From the NCBI RefSeq assembly GCF_009363115.1, contig NZ_CP045298.1, positions 806,001 through 870,000 of the forward strand: DNA of 64,000 nt, read 5' to 3'. Of this stretch, positions 44,881 to 54,565 are shown piece by piece; the stretch's first letter is position 1, and each line of letters starts with the position of its first letter. The notes beneath the pieces were generated by a model. The model was not told where the DNA came from. It searched no databases and saw only the letters and a list, made by a program, of their open reading frames with translations. Position numbers and translations under genes: made by a program. The DNA is from Paenibacillus brasilensis (GTDB lineage: Bacteria > Bacillota > Bacilli > Paenibacillales > Paenibacillaceae).

Positions 44881-46059
44881 TTATTCGTCCTCCTTCAGTT
44901 CTTTAACTCCGTCTCCCGCCTTACATACATAAAAGCTGGCTTCCAGCCCTGTCCGGGTCTGATAAGCTTCGCCAACTTCCTTCACAAAACGTTCCACATC
45001 ATCTTCATGAACCAATGAAACTGTACAGCCTCCAAAGCCAGCTCCCGTCATACGCGCACCCAGCGTACCGGAAATTCGTCGTGCTTCCTCGACCATGACA
45101 TCCAGCTCCGTACAGCTGACCTCATACAAATCGCGCAATGAATCATGTGAAGCGTTCATGAGCTGCCCAAAAGCTGCGAGATCATTGCCCGCAAGCGCAT
45201 CGACAGAGGCCAGCACACGAGCGTTTTCCTCTACCACATGCTGTGCCCGGCGGCGCACTGTTTCATCCGCTATGTGATGCTGTAGCTCACCAAAGCAGGC
45301 TTCATCCAGCTGAGCGAGGTATTCCAACGTTGGCTCCTGCTGCTGCAAAACGGACAGCGCTTCAGCACATTGACTGCGGCGCTCATTATAAGCTGAATCC
45401 ACCAGCCCGCGGCGCTTGTTCGTGTTGCCGATCACGAGCTTATAGGCACCGGTACGAAATGGCACCTTACGGTACTCCAGCGTATCGCACATCAGCAGAA
45501 TGGCATGATCAGCCGCTCCATTCGCGACAGCGAACTGGTCCATAATACCGCAGTTGACACCAACGTAATTGTTTTCTGCCCGCTGCGACAACAAAGCGAT
45601 TTCGACCGTATTTGTCTCCTGTTTTTCGAGCGTGAGGAACGCGTATCCCGTTACCACCTCAATGGAGGCAGAGGAGGATAATCCGGCACCGTTCGGTATT
45701 TCTCCATGATAGAGCAGGTCGTATCCACTAGACGGATAAACTTCCTTTTCAGCCAGCTCCACCAGTACACCGACCGGATAATCCACCCACTCATCGGTTT
45801 TACTTTTGCCTATCTCTCCGCGTGGAATAGATATTTCATACGAAAGGTTTGTCGAAGCAAAATGAATTTCATCATCATTACGGGCACGAAGGATCAGGGT
45901 TGTTCCGAATTCCAGCGCAGCCGGAAGTACGTAGCCACCGTTATAATCAATATGCTCTCCAATCAGATTGACCCGCCCGGGTGCGTGAAATATCCGCGGT
46001 TCATGACTGCTTTCACCATATTTTTCAATAAAACGTTTCTTTAATTCAGCAGAGTTCAT
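44881..46059 (-). CDS. galK: Galactokinase
   Basis: A 392-residue GHMP kinase: APGRVNLIGEHIDYNGGYVLPAAL (galactose signature), GAGLSSSASIEV (ATP loop) and MTGAGFGGCTVSLV. It phosphorylates galactose at C1, the first step of the operon's pathway. ATG at 46059 is favoured since GAGGTGG lies seven bases upstream; an ATG seven codons earlier has no good site. It is the first gene of galKET and is divergent from an AraC-type regulator. Confidence 0.96.
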   Translation of the reverse strand: MNSAELKKRFIEKYGESSHEPRIFHAPGRVNLIGEHIDYNGGYVLPAALEFGTTLILRARNDDEIHFASTNLSYEISIPRGEIGKSKTDEWVDYPVGVLVELAEKEVYPSSGYDLLYHGEIPNGAGLSSSASIEVVTGYAFLTLEKQETNTVEIALLSQRAENNYVGVNCGIMDQFAVANGAADHAILLMCDTLEYRKVPFRTGAYKLVIGNTNKRRGLVDSAYNERRSQCAEALSVLQQQEPTLEYLAQLDEACFGELQHHIADETVRRRAQHVVEENARVLASVDALAGNDLAAFGQLMNASHDSLRDLYEVSCTELDVMVEEARRISGTLGARMTGAGFGGCTVSLVHEDDVERFVKEVGEAYQTRTGLEASFYVCKAGDGVKELKEDE

Positions 46060-46142
46060 ATCCGCATCCACCTCATTCACGTTAGTAAGGTACCCTGACT
46101 TCCCTGTGCAATCTTAATCAGGTTGACATCTATTATGAATTC

Positions 46143-46171
46143 AGTATAAATGAAAGCGCCACACAATGTAA
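46143..46171 (-). promoter_or_regulatory. Promoter of galKET with a cre-like half site
   Basis: Minus strand: TTACAT (46166-46171), a 17-bp spacer and TATACT (46143-46148). The spacer contains TGAAAGCGC (plus strand 46151-46159), the conserved left half of a cre site, but the right half is poor. The divergent AraC gene starts about 105 bp away. Confidence 0.6.
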
Positions 46172-46276
46172 TGCATCCATGTGTTGAAACTATGGATAAA
46201 TGTGACTTGGACATGTACAATGTAAGTATACCGCATTCGCTAAACTATTCACAAATGCAGGAAGGATGACCCTATT

Positions 46277-47143
46277 TTGCAAGCGCATTCATATAGTTAC
46301 TCTGTCGCCTCTAATCCGGTGCTTTACGAAAACAGCCCGCTGCATGTGCTCTTTGCCGGGGAGAGTCAAACCAAATCCGGTCATGCCGTAGGGCCGAAGC
46401 TCTACGATTACTATCTGCTCCATTTCGTAGAATCGGGAAAAGGTATTTTCCGAACGGAAAAGCACACATACCAGCTTGAAAAAAACGATTTTTTTCTTAT
46501 TCATCCCGGTCAGCTTGTGAGCTACACCTCAGACGAAGAAGAACCGTGGCGTTATCGTTGGTCTGCCTTTACCGGCTACCTTACCGAGCAGGTGGTGCAG
46601 GAAGCAGGATTGCGTGTTCATCAGCCTGTCTTTCACGCCTCCGATCACAATCCCATTCCCGGTTATCTGGAGCAAATGCAATTGGCCTTCTACAGCAGAA
46701 AATCAAGCTCTCATCTTTCAGCACTTGGCTATTTGTATCTGATCATGGGAGAAGCAGGCAATCATCTGAGTGACTGGTCTGACCCGTCGGGAGCGGATTC
46801 GCAAATTCGTCGCACAGTCAAGCAGATGGTTCAGTACATGTCCACCCAGTATGCACATCCCGTTTCCATTGAGCAAATGTCTGAAGGCCTTGGGTATAAC
46901 CGTGCGTACTTGTCACGGATATTCAAGAAGGAGACGGGCGTCTCCCCCGTGACTTATCTGCTCAAGCTGCGAATCGACAAATCACGTCAGCTGCTGCGTG
47001 AGCGTCCCGAGCTGTCCGTGGAACAGGTAGCCGCCTCGGTTGGATTAACCGATGCTTTATATTTTTCACGTCAATTCAAGCGCTTCTGTGGTCAGTCACC
47101 CACCGAGTATCGAAACAAGGTTAAGCAATTTCCACAGTCGTAA
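46277..47143 (+). CDS. AraC-family transcriptional regulator
   Basis: A 288-residue regulator with an N-terminal cupin ligand-binding domain (LLHFVESGKGIFRTEKHTY, LIHPGQLVSYTSDEEEPW) and two C-terminal helix-turn-helix motifs (VSIEQMSEGLGYNRAYLSRIFKKETG; VEQVAASVGLTDALYFSRQFKRFCG). The start is TTG at 46277, nine bases from AGGAAGG. It is divergent from galK, so it is probably the galactose-responsive activator of galKET; the sugar is inferred from context. Confidence 0.88.
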   Translation: MQAHSYSYSVASNPVLYENSPLHVLFAGESQTKSGHAVGPKLYDYYLLHFVESGKGIFRTEKHTYQLEKNDFFLIHPGQLVSYTSDEEEPWRYRWSAFTGYLTEQVVQEAGLRVHQPVFHASDHNPIPGYLEQMQLAFYSRKSSSHLSALGYLYLIMGEAGNHLSDWSDPSGADSQIRRTVKQMVQYMSTQYAHPVSIEQMSEGLGYNRAYLSRIFKKETGVSPVTYLLKLRIDKSRQLLRERPELSVEQVAASVGLTDALYFSRQFKRFCGQSPTEYRNKVKQFPQS

Positions 47144-47252
47144 AGTAGGCTTTGCAGGCTGCATTGACCCGCTGCTTTCTGACGGTCGATTGAGCTTCTT
47201 TTACAGAGAAGACAGGACAAGCAGTGGTTTCCCTAACTCCCTGCCGTAACAA

Positions 47253-47287
47253 ACAGCCCGCATCCTTCAAGCGGATGCGGGCTGTTA
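47253..47287. terminator. Terminator between converging araC-type and aldo/keto reductase genes
   Basis: Perfect 14-bp stem, AACAGCCCGCATCC (47253-47266) with GGATGCGGGCTGTT (47274-47287), and a short loop. The T-tails are short on both sides. Confidence 0.75.
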
Positions 47288-47347
47288 AGTATATATCGTA
47301 TAAGAGAATGTGAAATTAGGTCGTTGACTCCAGAATACCTTTTGCCC

Positions 47348-48367
47348 TTAGGCTGTGCCGCCATCCTGAGTGTTTCCGGCATGCAGAATGGAGTCAACCC
47401 GATCCAGTTCCTCCTGAGAAAAATCCAGATTGGACAAGGCGGCGACATTTTCTTCAATTTGGCTGGCACGGCTGGCCCCAATCAGGACAGAGGTCAGACG
47501 TTCACCACGCAGAGCCCAGGCCAACGAGAACTGAGCCAAACTTTGTCCGCGCGCAGCTGCTATTTGGTTGAGCGCACGTACCTTGCGAAGTGTTTCAGGC
47601 GTCACATGGTTCTCATTCAAGAAGACAGACGTACTCGCCGCACGTGAATCCTCAGGAATTCCGTTCAAATATTTATTGGTTAGCAATCCCTGAGCCAGTG
47701 GGCAAAAGGCAATGCTGCCTATCCCGTTTTCGTCCAGTACGTCCTGTAATCCGTTTTCAATCCAGCGGTCGAGCAGAGAATATTTCGGCTGATGAATCAA
47801 AAGCGGTGTCCCCAGCTCCTTCAAAATACGGGCGGCTTCTGCCGTTTGCTCCGCGCTGTAATTAGACACACCCACATACAGTGCTTTACCGGAACGTACG
47901 ATATGATCCAGCGCCTGCATCGTTTCTTCCAACGGTGTATCAGGATCAAAGCGGTGAGAGTAAAAGATGTCGACATAGTCCAGTCCCATCCGCTTCAGGC
48001 TCTGATCCAGACTGGAAATCAGATACTTGCGCGAGCCCCAATCCCCATAAGGTCCCGGCCACATATAGTAGCCTGCTTTGGTCGAAATGACCATCTCATC
48101 ACGATAGGGCTTCAGATCACTAGCTAACACTTGTCCGAAAAATTCCTCTGCTGATCCCGCAGGAGGGCCGTAGTTATTGGCCAGGTCAAAATGCGTAATT
48201 CCCAAATCAAAGGATCGGGTAATCATACTGTGACCATTCTCCGCGTTGTTAATCCTGCCAAAATTATGCCACAAGCCCAACGAAATGGCCGGTAGCTTAA
48301 GACCTGATCTCCCTGTGCGATTATATTTCATGCTTTCATAACGATGATCGTCAGCCAAATAAACCAT
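47348..48367 (-). CDS. Aldo/keto reductase, YghZ-like (L-glyceraldehyde-3-phosphate reductase type)
   Basis: A 339-residue AKR14-type enzyme. It has GLGLWHNFG-like start (SLGLWHNFGRINN), catalytic Asp-Tyr in FDLANNYGPPAGSAE, Lys in ISTKAGYYMWPGPYGDWGSRKY, and the NADPH-binding VLIGASRASQIEENV. The insert WPGPYGDWGS is typical of YghZ, which reduces methylglyoxal and L-glyceraldehyde 3-phosphate. It is a single gene. A GAGAGG-type site lies before the ATG; a second ATG (MKYNRTGRSGLKLP) 12 codons later is the more common family start. Confidence 0.9.
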   Translation of the reverse strand: MVYLADDHRYESMKYNRTGRSGLKLPAISLGLWHNFGRINNAENGHSMITRSFDLGITHFDLANNYGPPAGSAEEFFGQVLASDLKPYRDEMVISTKAGYYMWPGPYGDWGSRKYLISSLDQSLKRMGLDYVDIFYSHRFDPDTPLEETMQALDHIVRSGKALYVGVSNYSAEQTAEAARILKELGTPLLIHQPKYSLLDRWIENGLQDVLDENGIGSIAFCPLAQGLLTNKYLNGIPEDSRAASTSVFLNENHVTPETLRKVRALNQIAAARGQSLAQFSLAWALRGERLTSVLIGASRASQIEENVAALSNLDFSQEELDRVDSILHAGNTQDGGTA

Positions 48368-48466
48368 GCTATCCCTGCCTCTCTCGAAACATTCTTATAT
48401 CCAGTACGGTCATGTCCGGTACAACCATACTATAGCGCTTTTATCCGACCGTTGACAAGAAAACGA

Positions 48467-49210
48467 TTACAACCCTAGTTGTTCAGCGAGTTGTCCCATA
48501 ACCTTTCCAATCGGCTCAGTGATAAGGATATCCGCCTTGTGATCATACGAGGTGGGATCGGTATTAAGGAGAACCGTATGCTTACCGCGGAAATAAGTAA
48601 TCAGACCTGCCGCAGGATGCACGGTCAACGACGTTCCCCCAATTAATAGCAGATCGGCCTGCGAAATGGCCTGAACGGACCGAATGAGGGTATCCTGATT
48701 CAGCTCCTCCTCATATAAAACAACATCCGGTTTAATAATTCCCCCGTCTACCGGACATTTGGGGACAATCTCAGAGCTGCTCATTACTTCATTCAGACTG
48801 TAAAAGCGCCCGCATTTCATGCAATGATTGCGATGCACCGAGCCGTGAAGTTCCAGTACATTTACACTGCCCGCGGCCTGATGCAATCCATCAATATTTT
48901 GTGTTACAACCGCTTTAAGTCGGCCATGGTGTTCCAATGACGCAAGGAAACGATGACAGCCGTTCGGCTCCGCATCGGGATGCAGCATTTTGCTGCGATA
49001 GAAGTCGAAGAACACTTCAGGATGCTTTACAAAAAAAGAACGGCTAAGCATAACCTCCGGAGAATAAGGCAGCTTTTCCTCACTCTGATATAAGCCAGCC
49101 GCTGAACGAAAATCCGGAATACCGCTTTCCGTCGATGTCCCTGCTCCGCCAAAGAAAACAATATTTTGCGCGTCCTGTATCCATCCAGCCAGCATCTTTA
49201 CTTTGTCCAT
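48467..49210 (-). CDS. Sir2-family NAD-dependent protein deacetylase
   Basis: A 247-residue sirtuin. NAD-binding GAGTSTESGIPDFRS, catalytic TQNIDGLHQAAGS with His in LELHGSVH, a zinc site with CMKCG (the second Cys pair is reduced to one visible Cys, in PKCPVDGG), and GTSLTVHPAAGL. It removes acyl groups from lysines with NAD. The loss of one zinc cysteine is a feature to note; many Firmicute members share it. It overlaps the HAD phosphatase gene by 13 bp. Confidence 0.92.
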   Translation of the reverse strand: MDKVKMLAGWIQDAQNIVFFGGAGTSTESGIPDFRSAAGLYQSEEKLPYSPEVMLSRSFFVKHPEVFFDFYRSKMLHPDAEPNGCHRFLASLEHHGRLKAVVTQNIDGLHQAAGSVNVLELHGSVHRNHCMKCGRFYSLNEVMSSSEIVPKCPVDGGIIKPDVVLYEEELNQDTLIRSVQAISQADLLLIGGTSLTVHPAAGLITYFRGKHTVLLNTDPTSYDHKADILITEPIGKVMGQLAEQLGL

Positions 49211-49977
49211 GTTTCACGCACCTCCACATCTTCATACGCGCGGATCACTATGTCCGCGTCGAGCAAATGACCCGAACGTTCCGGCTCCGGCGCAAATCCA
49301 ATGGCCAACCGCACCCCGGCACGCTTGCCCATCTGCATATCTCCGTTGCTGTCTCCGATGACAACCACATCCGATGGTGACAGTCCCAGTAAAGCACAGG
49401 CTTTTTCAGCCATTTCCGGGTCAGGCTTGCCGTATGTAACCCTATCGTGCCCAAGGACCTCGTCAAAACAGGATGTCAGCCCCATCCACTCCAAATGCTC
49501 CTGTGCAGCCTCTGTACTGTCAGAGGTCACAACCGCCAGCTTCATTCCGGCGCGGCGGCTTTGCTCCAGCAACGTTCGCAACCCCGGAAACACTTTCGCT
49601 GCCCGGTGTCTTCGAATATCAGCCATCGCTATTTTATTAAAATCGCGGACAAGCCGCACGGCTTCATTCCATGGCACGCCGGCAGTATACAGCTGCCAGG
49701 CGAGCACGCCCGTACTTTCATCCACCGTTCCCATGGCCAGCGGACCGGAAGGATCATAGCCGATCACGCGCCCCTCCTGGTCATGAAGGGTCCCTAGAAC
49801 CCTACCTTTTTCCACTGTAAAACTGGTACCTGCCAAGGCAAGGTGCTGTTCCATCATATCCAGTATAGAACGAGCCCAAGGGCCCCACAACTGAATAAAA
49901 TCCAGCAACGTACCATCCTTATCCAATAAAATGCCACGGCACGGATACCGTTTTCCCTGCACGATCAGCTCAGACAT
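49198..49977 (-). CDS. HAD-superfamily hydrolase, phosphoglycolate-phosphatase-like
   Basis: A 259-residue HAD phosphatase with the nucleophile motif GILLDKDGTLLDF (motif I), VVTSDSTEAAQ (motif II), KPDPEMAEKACALLG (motif III lysine) and VVIGDSNGDMQMGKRAG (motif IV). Its substrate cannot be told; a small phosphorylated metabolite is likely. AAAGGAGG precedes the ATG. It is the middle gene of a three-gene run with an alpha/beta hydrolase upstream and a sirtuin downstream. Confidence 0.88.
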   Translation of the reverse strand: MSELIVQGKRYPCRGILLDKDGTLLDFIQLWGPWARSILDMMEQHLALAGTSFTVEKGRVLGTLHDQEGRVIGYDPSGPLAMGTVDESTGVLAWQLYTAGVPWNEAVRLVRDFNKIAMADIRRHRAAKVFPGLRTLLEQSRRAGMKLAVVTSDSTEAAQEHLEWMGLTSCFDEVLGHDRVTYGKPDPEMAEKACALLGLSPSDVVVIGDSNGDMQMGKRAGVRLAIGFAPEPERSGHLLDADIVIRAYEDVEVRETWTK

Positions 49978-49991
49978 GCAGTATGCCTCCT

Positions 49992-50798
49992 TTACTGGTT
50001 TTTAGGAGCTCCATCCACACTCTCTTTCATCCAGTCCTGTAAAGCCGATACCGTCTGATTCCATTGCTCCACGGCACTAATGGTTGCCGCATTATCCCCT
50101 TTTTGAGCTCCGTAGCTTCCGAACTGGGCATGATTGCCCCCCTCCACTGTAAAATACAATGTATTGGCTGGTAAATAGGCTCTGCCATTCTGAACCTGTT
50201 CCATATTGATCACTCCGTCATCACTTCCCAGTAGAGAAATAACGGGCAAATTCTTATCCTTTAAATTCCCTTTGTTATCCGGGTAGGAAGCGAGGAAAAA
50301 TACACCCTTGATCTGGTCGGCATGTGCGGCAGCATAGCGGGCTGCCATCACACCACCCAACGAATGGCCTCCAATGACAAATGCTTCTTTCGGATAAGCT
50401 TTAAGCACCTCACCCGCCAAATCGGGGGAAGCCAGTGGCAAATTCAACGGCATTTTTGCAATGATCACATGGTGGCCCTTTTCCGCCAGACGCCGTGCCA
50501 AAGGTGCGTAGCTTTCGGGCTTCACCAGCGCTCCCGGGTACAAAATGACTCCGGCGCCGCTTCTTTTGGCGGGCTCAAATCCTATCCAGTGCTCTTGTTC
50601 ATTTACCTTCACAGCATCAGCTGCTTCTGCTAATGCAGCTACTGCCGTCTCATCAGGCTGATAAGGGGTAAACACCTTCCATGCTCCCCAACCTGCGATC
50701 AGCACAATGACAATCAGGATGCCCAGGAGGATTTTCCATATTTTCCGAGGACCGCGTGTCCCATATGAACTGTATGAGCTTCTTGTTCTTCTTCTCAT
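49992..50798 (-). CDS. Membrane-anchored alpha/beta hydrolase
   Basis: A 268-residue protein with a basic, serine-rich N-terminus and a membrane helix (KILLGILIVIVLIAGWGAWKV, about 20-41), so the enzyme domain probably faces outside. The nucleophile elbow is VIGGHSLGGVMAA, the acid Asp is in LLGSDDGVI, and the His in VEGGNHAQFGSYG. This matches the small dienelactone-hydrolase-like family often annotated as alpha/beta hydrolase family 5. The substrate is unknown. Confidence 0.85.
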   Translation of the reverse strand: MRRRTRSSYSSYGTRGPRKIWKILLGILIVIVLIAGWGAWKVFTPYQPDETAVAALAEAADAVKVNEQEHWIGFEPAKRSGAGVILYPGALVKPESYAPLARRLAEKGHHVIIAKMPLNLPLASPDLAGEVLKAYPKEAFVIGGHSLGGVMAARYAAAHADQIKGVFFLASYPDNKGNLKDKNLPVISLLGSDDGVINMEQVQNGRAYLPANTLYFTVEGGNHAQFGSYGAQKGDNAATISAVEQWNQTVSALQDWMKESVDGAPKNQ

Positions 50799-51005
50799 TT
50801 TTAAATGTTCCTTTCACCTTGCCTGCCTCATGTTTCGTCATTTGAATATAAAAAGTGCAGCTGTATTCAACAGCGTAACTATAGCCTTGTTAGGGTAACA
50901 TCGTTGTACATACAGGGTCAAATCAGCAAACATTTCCAAGTATTAGCCTATCATTATCCGCTGTTCAAGCTTTCGCCACACAACAAGGACATGATAGCGC
51001 TTACT

Positions 51006-51025
51006 ATTGTGAATTAAATCACAAT
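51006..51025. promoter_or_regulatory. Fnr/CRP-type palindrome before the acyltransferase gene
   Basis: ATTGTGA-ATTAAA-TCACAAT, perfect 7-bp arms, agreeing with TGTGA-N6-TCACA. It lies about 90 bp before the acyltransferase start in the 316-bp gap 50799-51114. Nothing else stands out in that gap. Regulation by an Fnr/CRP-family protein is inferred. Confidence 0.55.
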
Positions 51026-51114
51026 GGTGAGGTCCAGAGTATCGTACCTTGTTCCTTGTAAAGAATTATTTTTTAAATAGTTTACACGGCTGGATGCCGT
51101 TCGGAGGGAAACAC

Positions 51115-52149
51115 ATGACGACAATCCATGATGTACAGGGTGAAAGCTTCTTTCTCAATTTGCGATTTATGTTGATCATATGTGTATTTGCAGGGAATGC
51201 ATTGGAGCCGCTGGCCAGTTCATTTCATATCGCACAGCAATGGTTCAGCTGGATATTTATGTTCCATATGCCGTTGTTTGTGCTTGTTACAGGCTATTTT
51301 GCCAAGTCCTCCCTAGCCGGGCCGGCAGGCCGTAAAGTTCTTCTACAGATTGGTATGCAATATCTTATTTTCCAATCGCTCTATTCTGTATTGGATGCTG
51401 CACTCTTTCACGTTCCGCGTATCCATCATTCTTTTTTCGCACCTTACCTGCTGCTCTGGTTCCTCGCCAGCCATATCTGTTGGAGACTGTTGATGCTCGC
51501 TTTGCAGGGAGTGCCGCCTGTCTTGCAATTGGGCATATCCGTACTACTGGGTATCCTTGTCGGATATCTCCCTGTAGAAGGTATATGGCTGAGCGTATGC
51601 AGAACCTTTGTTTATTTACCTTACTTTATAGCAGGATATCATTTGAACTATGCAGACGTTCGGCGCTTCTTTACAGTTCCAGTTCGAATCATCACGGGTG
51701 CTGTATCCGTTTTGCTCATGCTGATGGCAGGGACGTCGTATTTCGGCATCCCGGCAGGCTGGCTGTATGGCAGCATGACTTATGGTGAGCTGGGACACAC
51801 CGAATGGTACGCAGGGATTTACCGCATCGGCATGTATGGCGTTCAATTCATAGCCTCTATGGCGTTTCTAGGCTTAGTTCCAGCAATCACAGGACGTATC
51901 ACCGAGATGGGTCGACGGACATTATACGTCTTCTTGCTCCATGGCCTGATTGTCCGTACCGTTGTTGCGAAGGGAGTCTACGAATATATAGATACACCGG
52001 TAGAGATTATTTTAATCGTAGTGTGTGCAGCAGGTCTGTGCTGTTTGTTAACCATGCCCTGGGTTCGGACTGCAACGAGGCCTCTTGTTGAGCCACAAGT
52101 AGATTGGATGCTTAAACCGGCCCTTTATCCTTTTAGACGATCTGCATAA
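51115..52149 (+). CDS. Membrane acyltransferase (acyltransferase-3 family)
   Basis: A 344-residue polytopic protein with about ten hydrophobic helices. The N-terminus (FLNLRFMLIICVFAGNALEPL) and MFHMPLFVLVTGYF fit the fucose-4-O-acetylase-like branch of the acyltransferase-3 family, which moves acyl groups to cell-surface sugars. ATG at 51115 is preceded by GGAGGG; the open frame starts earlier but without a site. The acceptor is unknown. It is a single gene behind an Fnr/CRP-type palindrome. Confidence 0.82.
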   Translation: MTTIHDVQGESFFLNLRFMLIICVFAGNALEPLASSFHIAQQWFSWIFMFHMPLFVLVTGYFAKSSLAGPAGRKVLLQIGMQYLIFQSLYSVLDAALFHVPRIHHSFFAPYLLLWFLASHICWRLLMLALQGVPPVLQLGISVLLGILVGYLPVEGIWLSVCRTFVYLPYFIAGYHLNYADVRRFFTVPVRIITGAVSVLLMLMAGTSYFGIPAGWLYGSMTYGELGHTEWYAGIYRIGMYGVQFIASMAFLGLVPAITGRITEMGRRTLYVFLLHGLIVRTVVAKGVYEYIDTPVEIILIVVCAAGLCCLLTMPWVRTATRPLVEPQVDWMLKPALYPFRRSA

Positions 52150-52322
52150 TTTTTTAGCTCCCTTCATGTCAGGCATAAACACGCGAAAACTCGCTTATAG
52201 ACGAAAAGGCAATGGACTCATGACCTTTTTTGCTCCGCATAAAGCCTGTTTCATAGAGGCTCAATGTGGTAAGTAAAGGATGCGCGCAACAAAAAACAAC
52301 TTTTTATAAGGAGTGATTTGTA

Positions 52323-52601
52323 ATGGCACGTAATCAAAATCAAGGGAAAATGAGCCGTGAAGAAGCAGGTCACATGGGTGGAGAGGCGACTTCCAAGAAG
52401 CACGACAAGGATTTTTATCAGGAGATTGGTAGAAAAGGCGGGGAAGCAACCGCAAACTCTCATGACAAAGAATTTTATCAAGAAATCGGCAAAAAGGGCG
52501 GCGATGCTACAGCTGAGTCGCATGACAAGAATTTCTACAGAGACATTGGTCGCAAAGGCGGCAAAAACTTAGTTGTAGTGTCCCATTGTACCCTCCCTTA
52601 A
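52323..52601 (+). CDS. KGG-repeat stress protein (GsiB-like)
   Basis: A 92-residue hydrophilic protein with three tandem repeats of about 22 residues, each like GGEATSKKHDKDFYQEIGRK, and the KGG motif (RKGGEAT, KKGGDAT, RKGGKN). The family includes B. subtilis GsiB, a desiccation-type general stress protein. AAGGAG precedes the ATG. The last 12 residues (NLVVVSHCTLP) break the hydrophilic pattern and look like read-through beyond the usual end, so the original stop may have been lost. Function is inferred from the repeat family. Confidence 0.82.
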   Translation: MARNQNQGKMSREEAGHMGGEATSKKHDKDFYQEIGRKGGEATANSHDKEFYQEIGKKGGDATAESHDKNFYRDIGRKGGKNLVVVSHCTLP

Positions 52602-52619
52602 TCATAGAAATGAGCTTGA

Positions 52620-52653
52620 GTCCACCCGCTTTATTGCGGTGTGGGCTTTTTTG
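52620..52653 (+). terminator. Terminator after the KGG-repeat gene
   Basis: GTCCACCCGC pairs imperfectly with GCGGTGTGGGC, followed by TTTTTTG. Confidence 0.7.
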
Positions 52654-52796
52654 CCGTCATTTTTTATCATTTTTCGAAATCTTATATATGTAGAAAAAAG
52701 CTCACATCTATGATAGACTCTTTAGAAAACATCTGCGCTATTAACGGCGTCTATTGAACGCCATATCATTTTAAACTTTGGGGGGAAACCAGCATC

Positions 52797-54485
52797 ATGA
52801 CAGCTAAGACGAAAATGCGTTCCGATATGATTAAAAAAGGCTTTGACCGCGCTCCTCACCGCAGCTTGCTGCGCGCAGCGGGCGTTAAGGAAGAAGATTT
52901 TGACAAGCCGTTTATTGCGGTATGCAACTCGTATATTGACATTGTACCGGGTCACGTCCATTTGCAGGAATTTGGTAAAATTGTCAAGCAGGCTATTCGT
53001 GAGGCAGGCGGTGTACCTTTCGAATTTAACACCATCGGTGTAGATGACGGTATTGCCATGGGACATATTGGTATGCGTTATTCTCTGCCAAGCCGTGAAA
53101 TTATCGCCGATTCTCTGGAAACGGTCGTTTCCGCCCACTGGTTTGACGGCATGGTCTGCATTCCTAACTGCGATAAAATTACCCCCGGTATGATGATGGG
53201 TGCATTGCGCGTCAATATCCCGACTATTTTCGTCAGCGGCGGTCCTATGAAAGCTGGTAAAGACAAGAACGGCCGCTCTATTTCCCTGACCTCCGTCTTC
53301 GAGGGCGTTGGTGCATTCCAGGCGGGTAAAATTGATGACCAAAGCTTGCTTGAATTGGAACAATACGGCTGTCCGACATGTGGCTCGTGTTCAGGAATGT
53401 TCACAGCGAATTCCATGAACTGTCTCGCTGAAGCGATGGGTCTGGCCATGCCAGGTAACGGTACCATCCTCGCGGTAGCAGAAGAACGTAAAGAATTCGT
53501 TAAACAGTCTGCACGTCAATTGATGGAATTGATCAAGCTGGATCTGAAACCGCGTGATATCGTGACTAAAGAGGCCATTGATAATGCATTCGCATTGGAT
53601 ATGGCAATGGGCGGTTCCACCAATACGGTATTGCATACGTTGGCATTGGCTCATGAAGCTGAAGTGGATTATCCTATTGAACGCATTAATGAAGTCGCAA
53701 ACCGCGTACCTCATTTGTCCAAATTGGCACCTGCTTCCGACTATCACATTGAGGATGTTCATAATGCAGGCGGCGTAAGCGCGGTGCTGAATGAACTGTT
53801 GAAGAAACCAGGCGCATTGCATGGTGACTGTATTACAGTAACCGGAAAAACCATTCGTGAAAACGTAGAGGGTCAGGAAATTTTGGACACGAATGTCATC
53901 CACAAGCTGGACAACCCTTATTCCGAACGCGGCGGTCTGGCTGTATTATTCGGCAATCTGGCACCACAAGGCTCCATTATTAAGGTCGGTGCTGTTGATC
54001 CTTCTGTTGGTGGTTATCACAAAGGTCCTGCCATCTGCTTTGATTCACAGGAAGATGCACTGGCTGGCATCGCCAACGGCAAAATCAAGGAAGGACATGT
54101 TGTTGTTATCCGTTATGAAGGTCCTAAGGGCGGACCGGGTATGCCTGAAATGCTTGCTCCAACTTCGCAAATCGTGGGTATGGGGCTCGGTGCCAAGGTT
54201 GGTCTGATTACAGACGGACGCTTCTCAGGTGCATCCCGTGGTATTTCCATCGGCCACATTTCCCCTGAAGCCGCAGAGGGCGGCCCTATCGCTTTTGTTG
54301 AGGACGGCGATATTATTGAGCTGGATCTGAACAATCGTAAGATTGAGCTTCAAATTACAGACGAAGAATTTGAACGTCGCCGCGCCAACTGGAAAGGCTT
54401 CGAGCCGAAGGTGAAGACTGGCTACCTGGCACGTTATTCCAAGCTGGTAACGAACGCAAGTAACGGCGGAATTATGAAAATCTAA
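52797..54485 (+). CDS. ilvD: Dihydroxy-acid dehydratase
   Basis: A 562-residue iron-sulfur enzyme of valine, isoleucine and pantothenate synthesis that dehydrates 2,3-dihydroxy acids to 2-keto acids. Cluster and metal-binding cysteines are in [12 protein letters not shown] and [20 protein letters not shown]; the C-terminal signature [24 protein letters not shown] is complete. GGGGGG-type site before the ATG. It stands alone; no T-box or leader peptide is seen in its 195-bp upstream region. Confidence 0.97.
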   Translation: MTAKTKMRSDMIKKGFDRAPHRSLLRAAGVKEEDFDKPFIAVCNSYIDIVPGHVHLQEFGKIVKQAIREAGGVPFEFNTIGVDDGIAMGHIGMRYSLPSREIIADSLETVVSAHWFDGMVCIPNCDKITPGMMMGALRVNIPTIFVSGGPMKAGKDKNGRSISLTSVFEGVGAFQAGKIDDQSLLELEQYGCPTCGSCSGMFTANSMNCLAEAMGLAMPGNGTILAVAEERKEFVKQSARQLMELIKLDLKPRDIVTKEAIDNAFALDMAMGGSTNTVLHTLALAHEAEVDYPIERINEVANRVPHLSKLAPASDYHIEDVHNAGGVSAVLNELLKKPGALHGDCITVTGKTIRENVEGQEILDTNVIHKLDNPYSERGGLAVLFGNLAPQGSIIKVGAVDPSVGGYHKGPAICFDSQEDALAGIANGKIKEGHVVVIRYEGPKGGPGMPEMLAPTSQIVGMGLGAKVGLITDGRFSGASRGISIGHISPEAAEGGPIAFVEDGDIIELDLNNRKIELQITDEEFERRRANWKGFEPKVKTGYLARYSKLVTNASNGGIMKI

Positions 54486-54516
54486 TGTTTGGCTAAGATA
54501 TGTTTTATGAACAGTT

Positions 54517-54562
54517 AAAAAGCCTCCTCCTCCCTTGATAACAAGGGGGAGGAGGCTTTTTT
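54517..54562. terminator. Terminator between ilvD and the deacetylase gene
   Basis: AGCCTCCTCCTCCCTT pairs with AAGGGGGAGGAGGCT (one bulge). An A-run is on the left and TTTTTTG on the right, so it can work for both converging genes. Confidence 0.88.
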
Positions 54563-54565
54563 GTA

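Noticed and set aside
52620..52796. Possible T-box or leader-peptide attenuator before ilvD
   Set aside because: I found no T-box consensus, no run of branched-chain codons and no second hairpin; only the terminator of the upstream gene.
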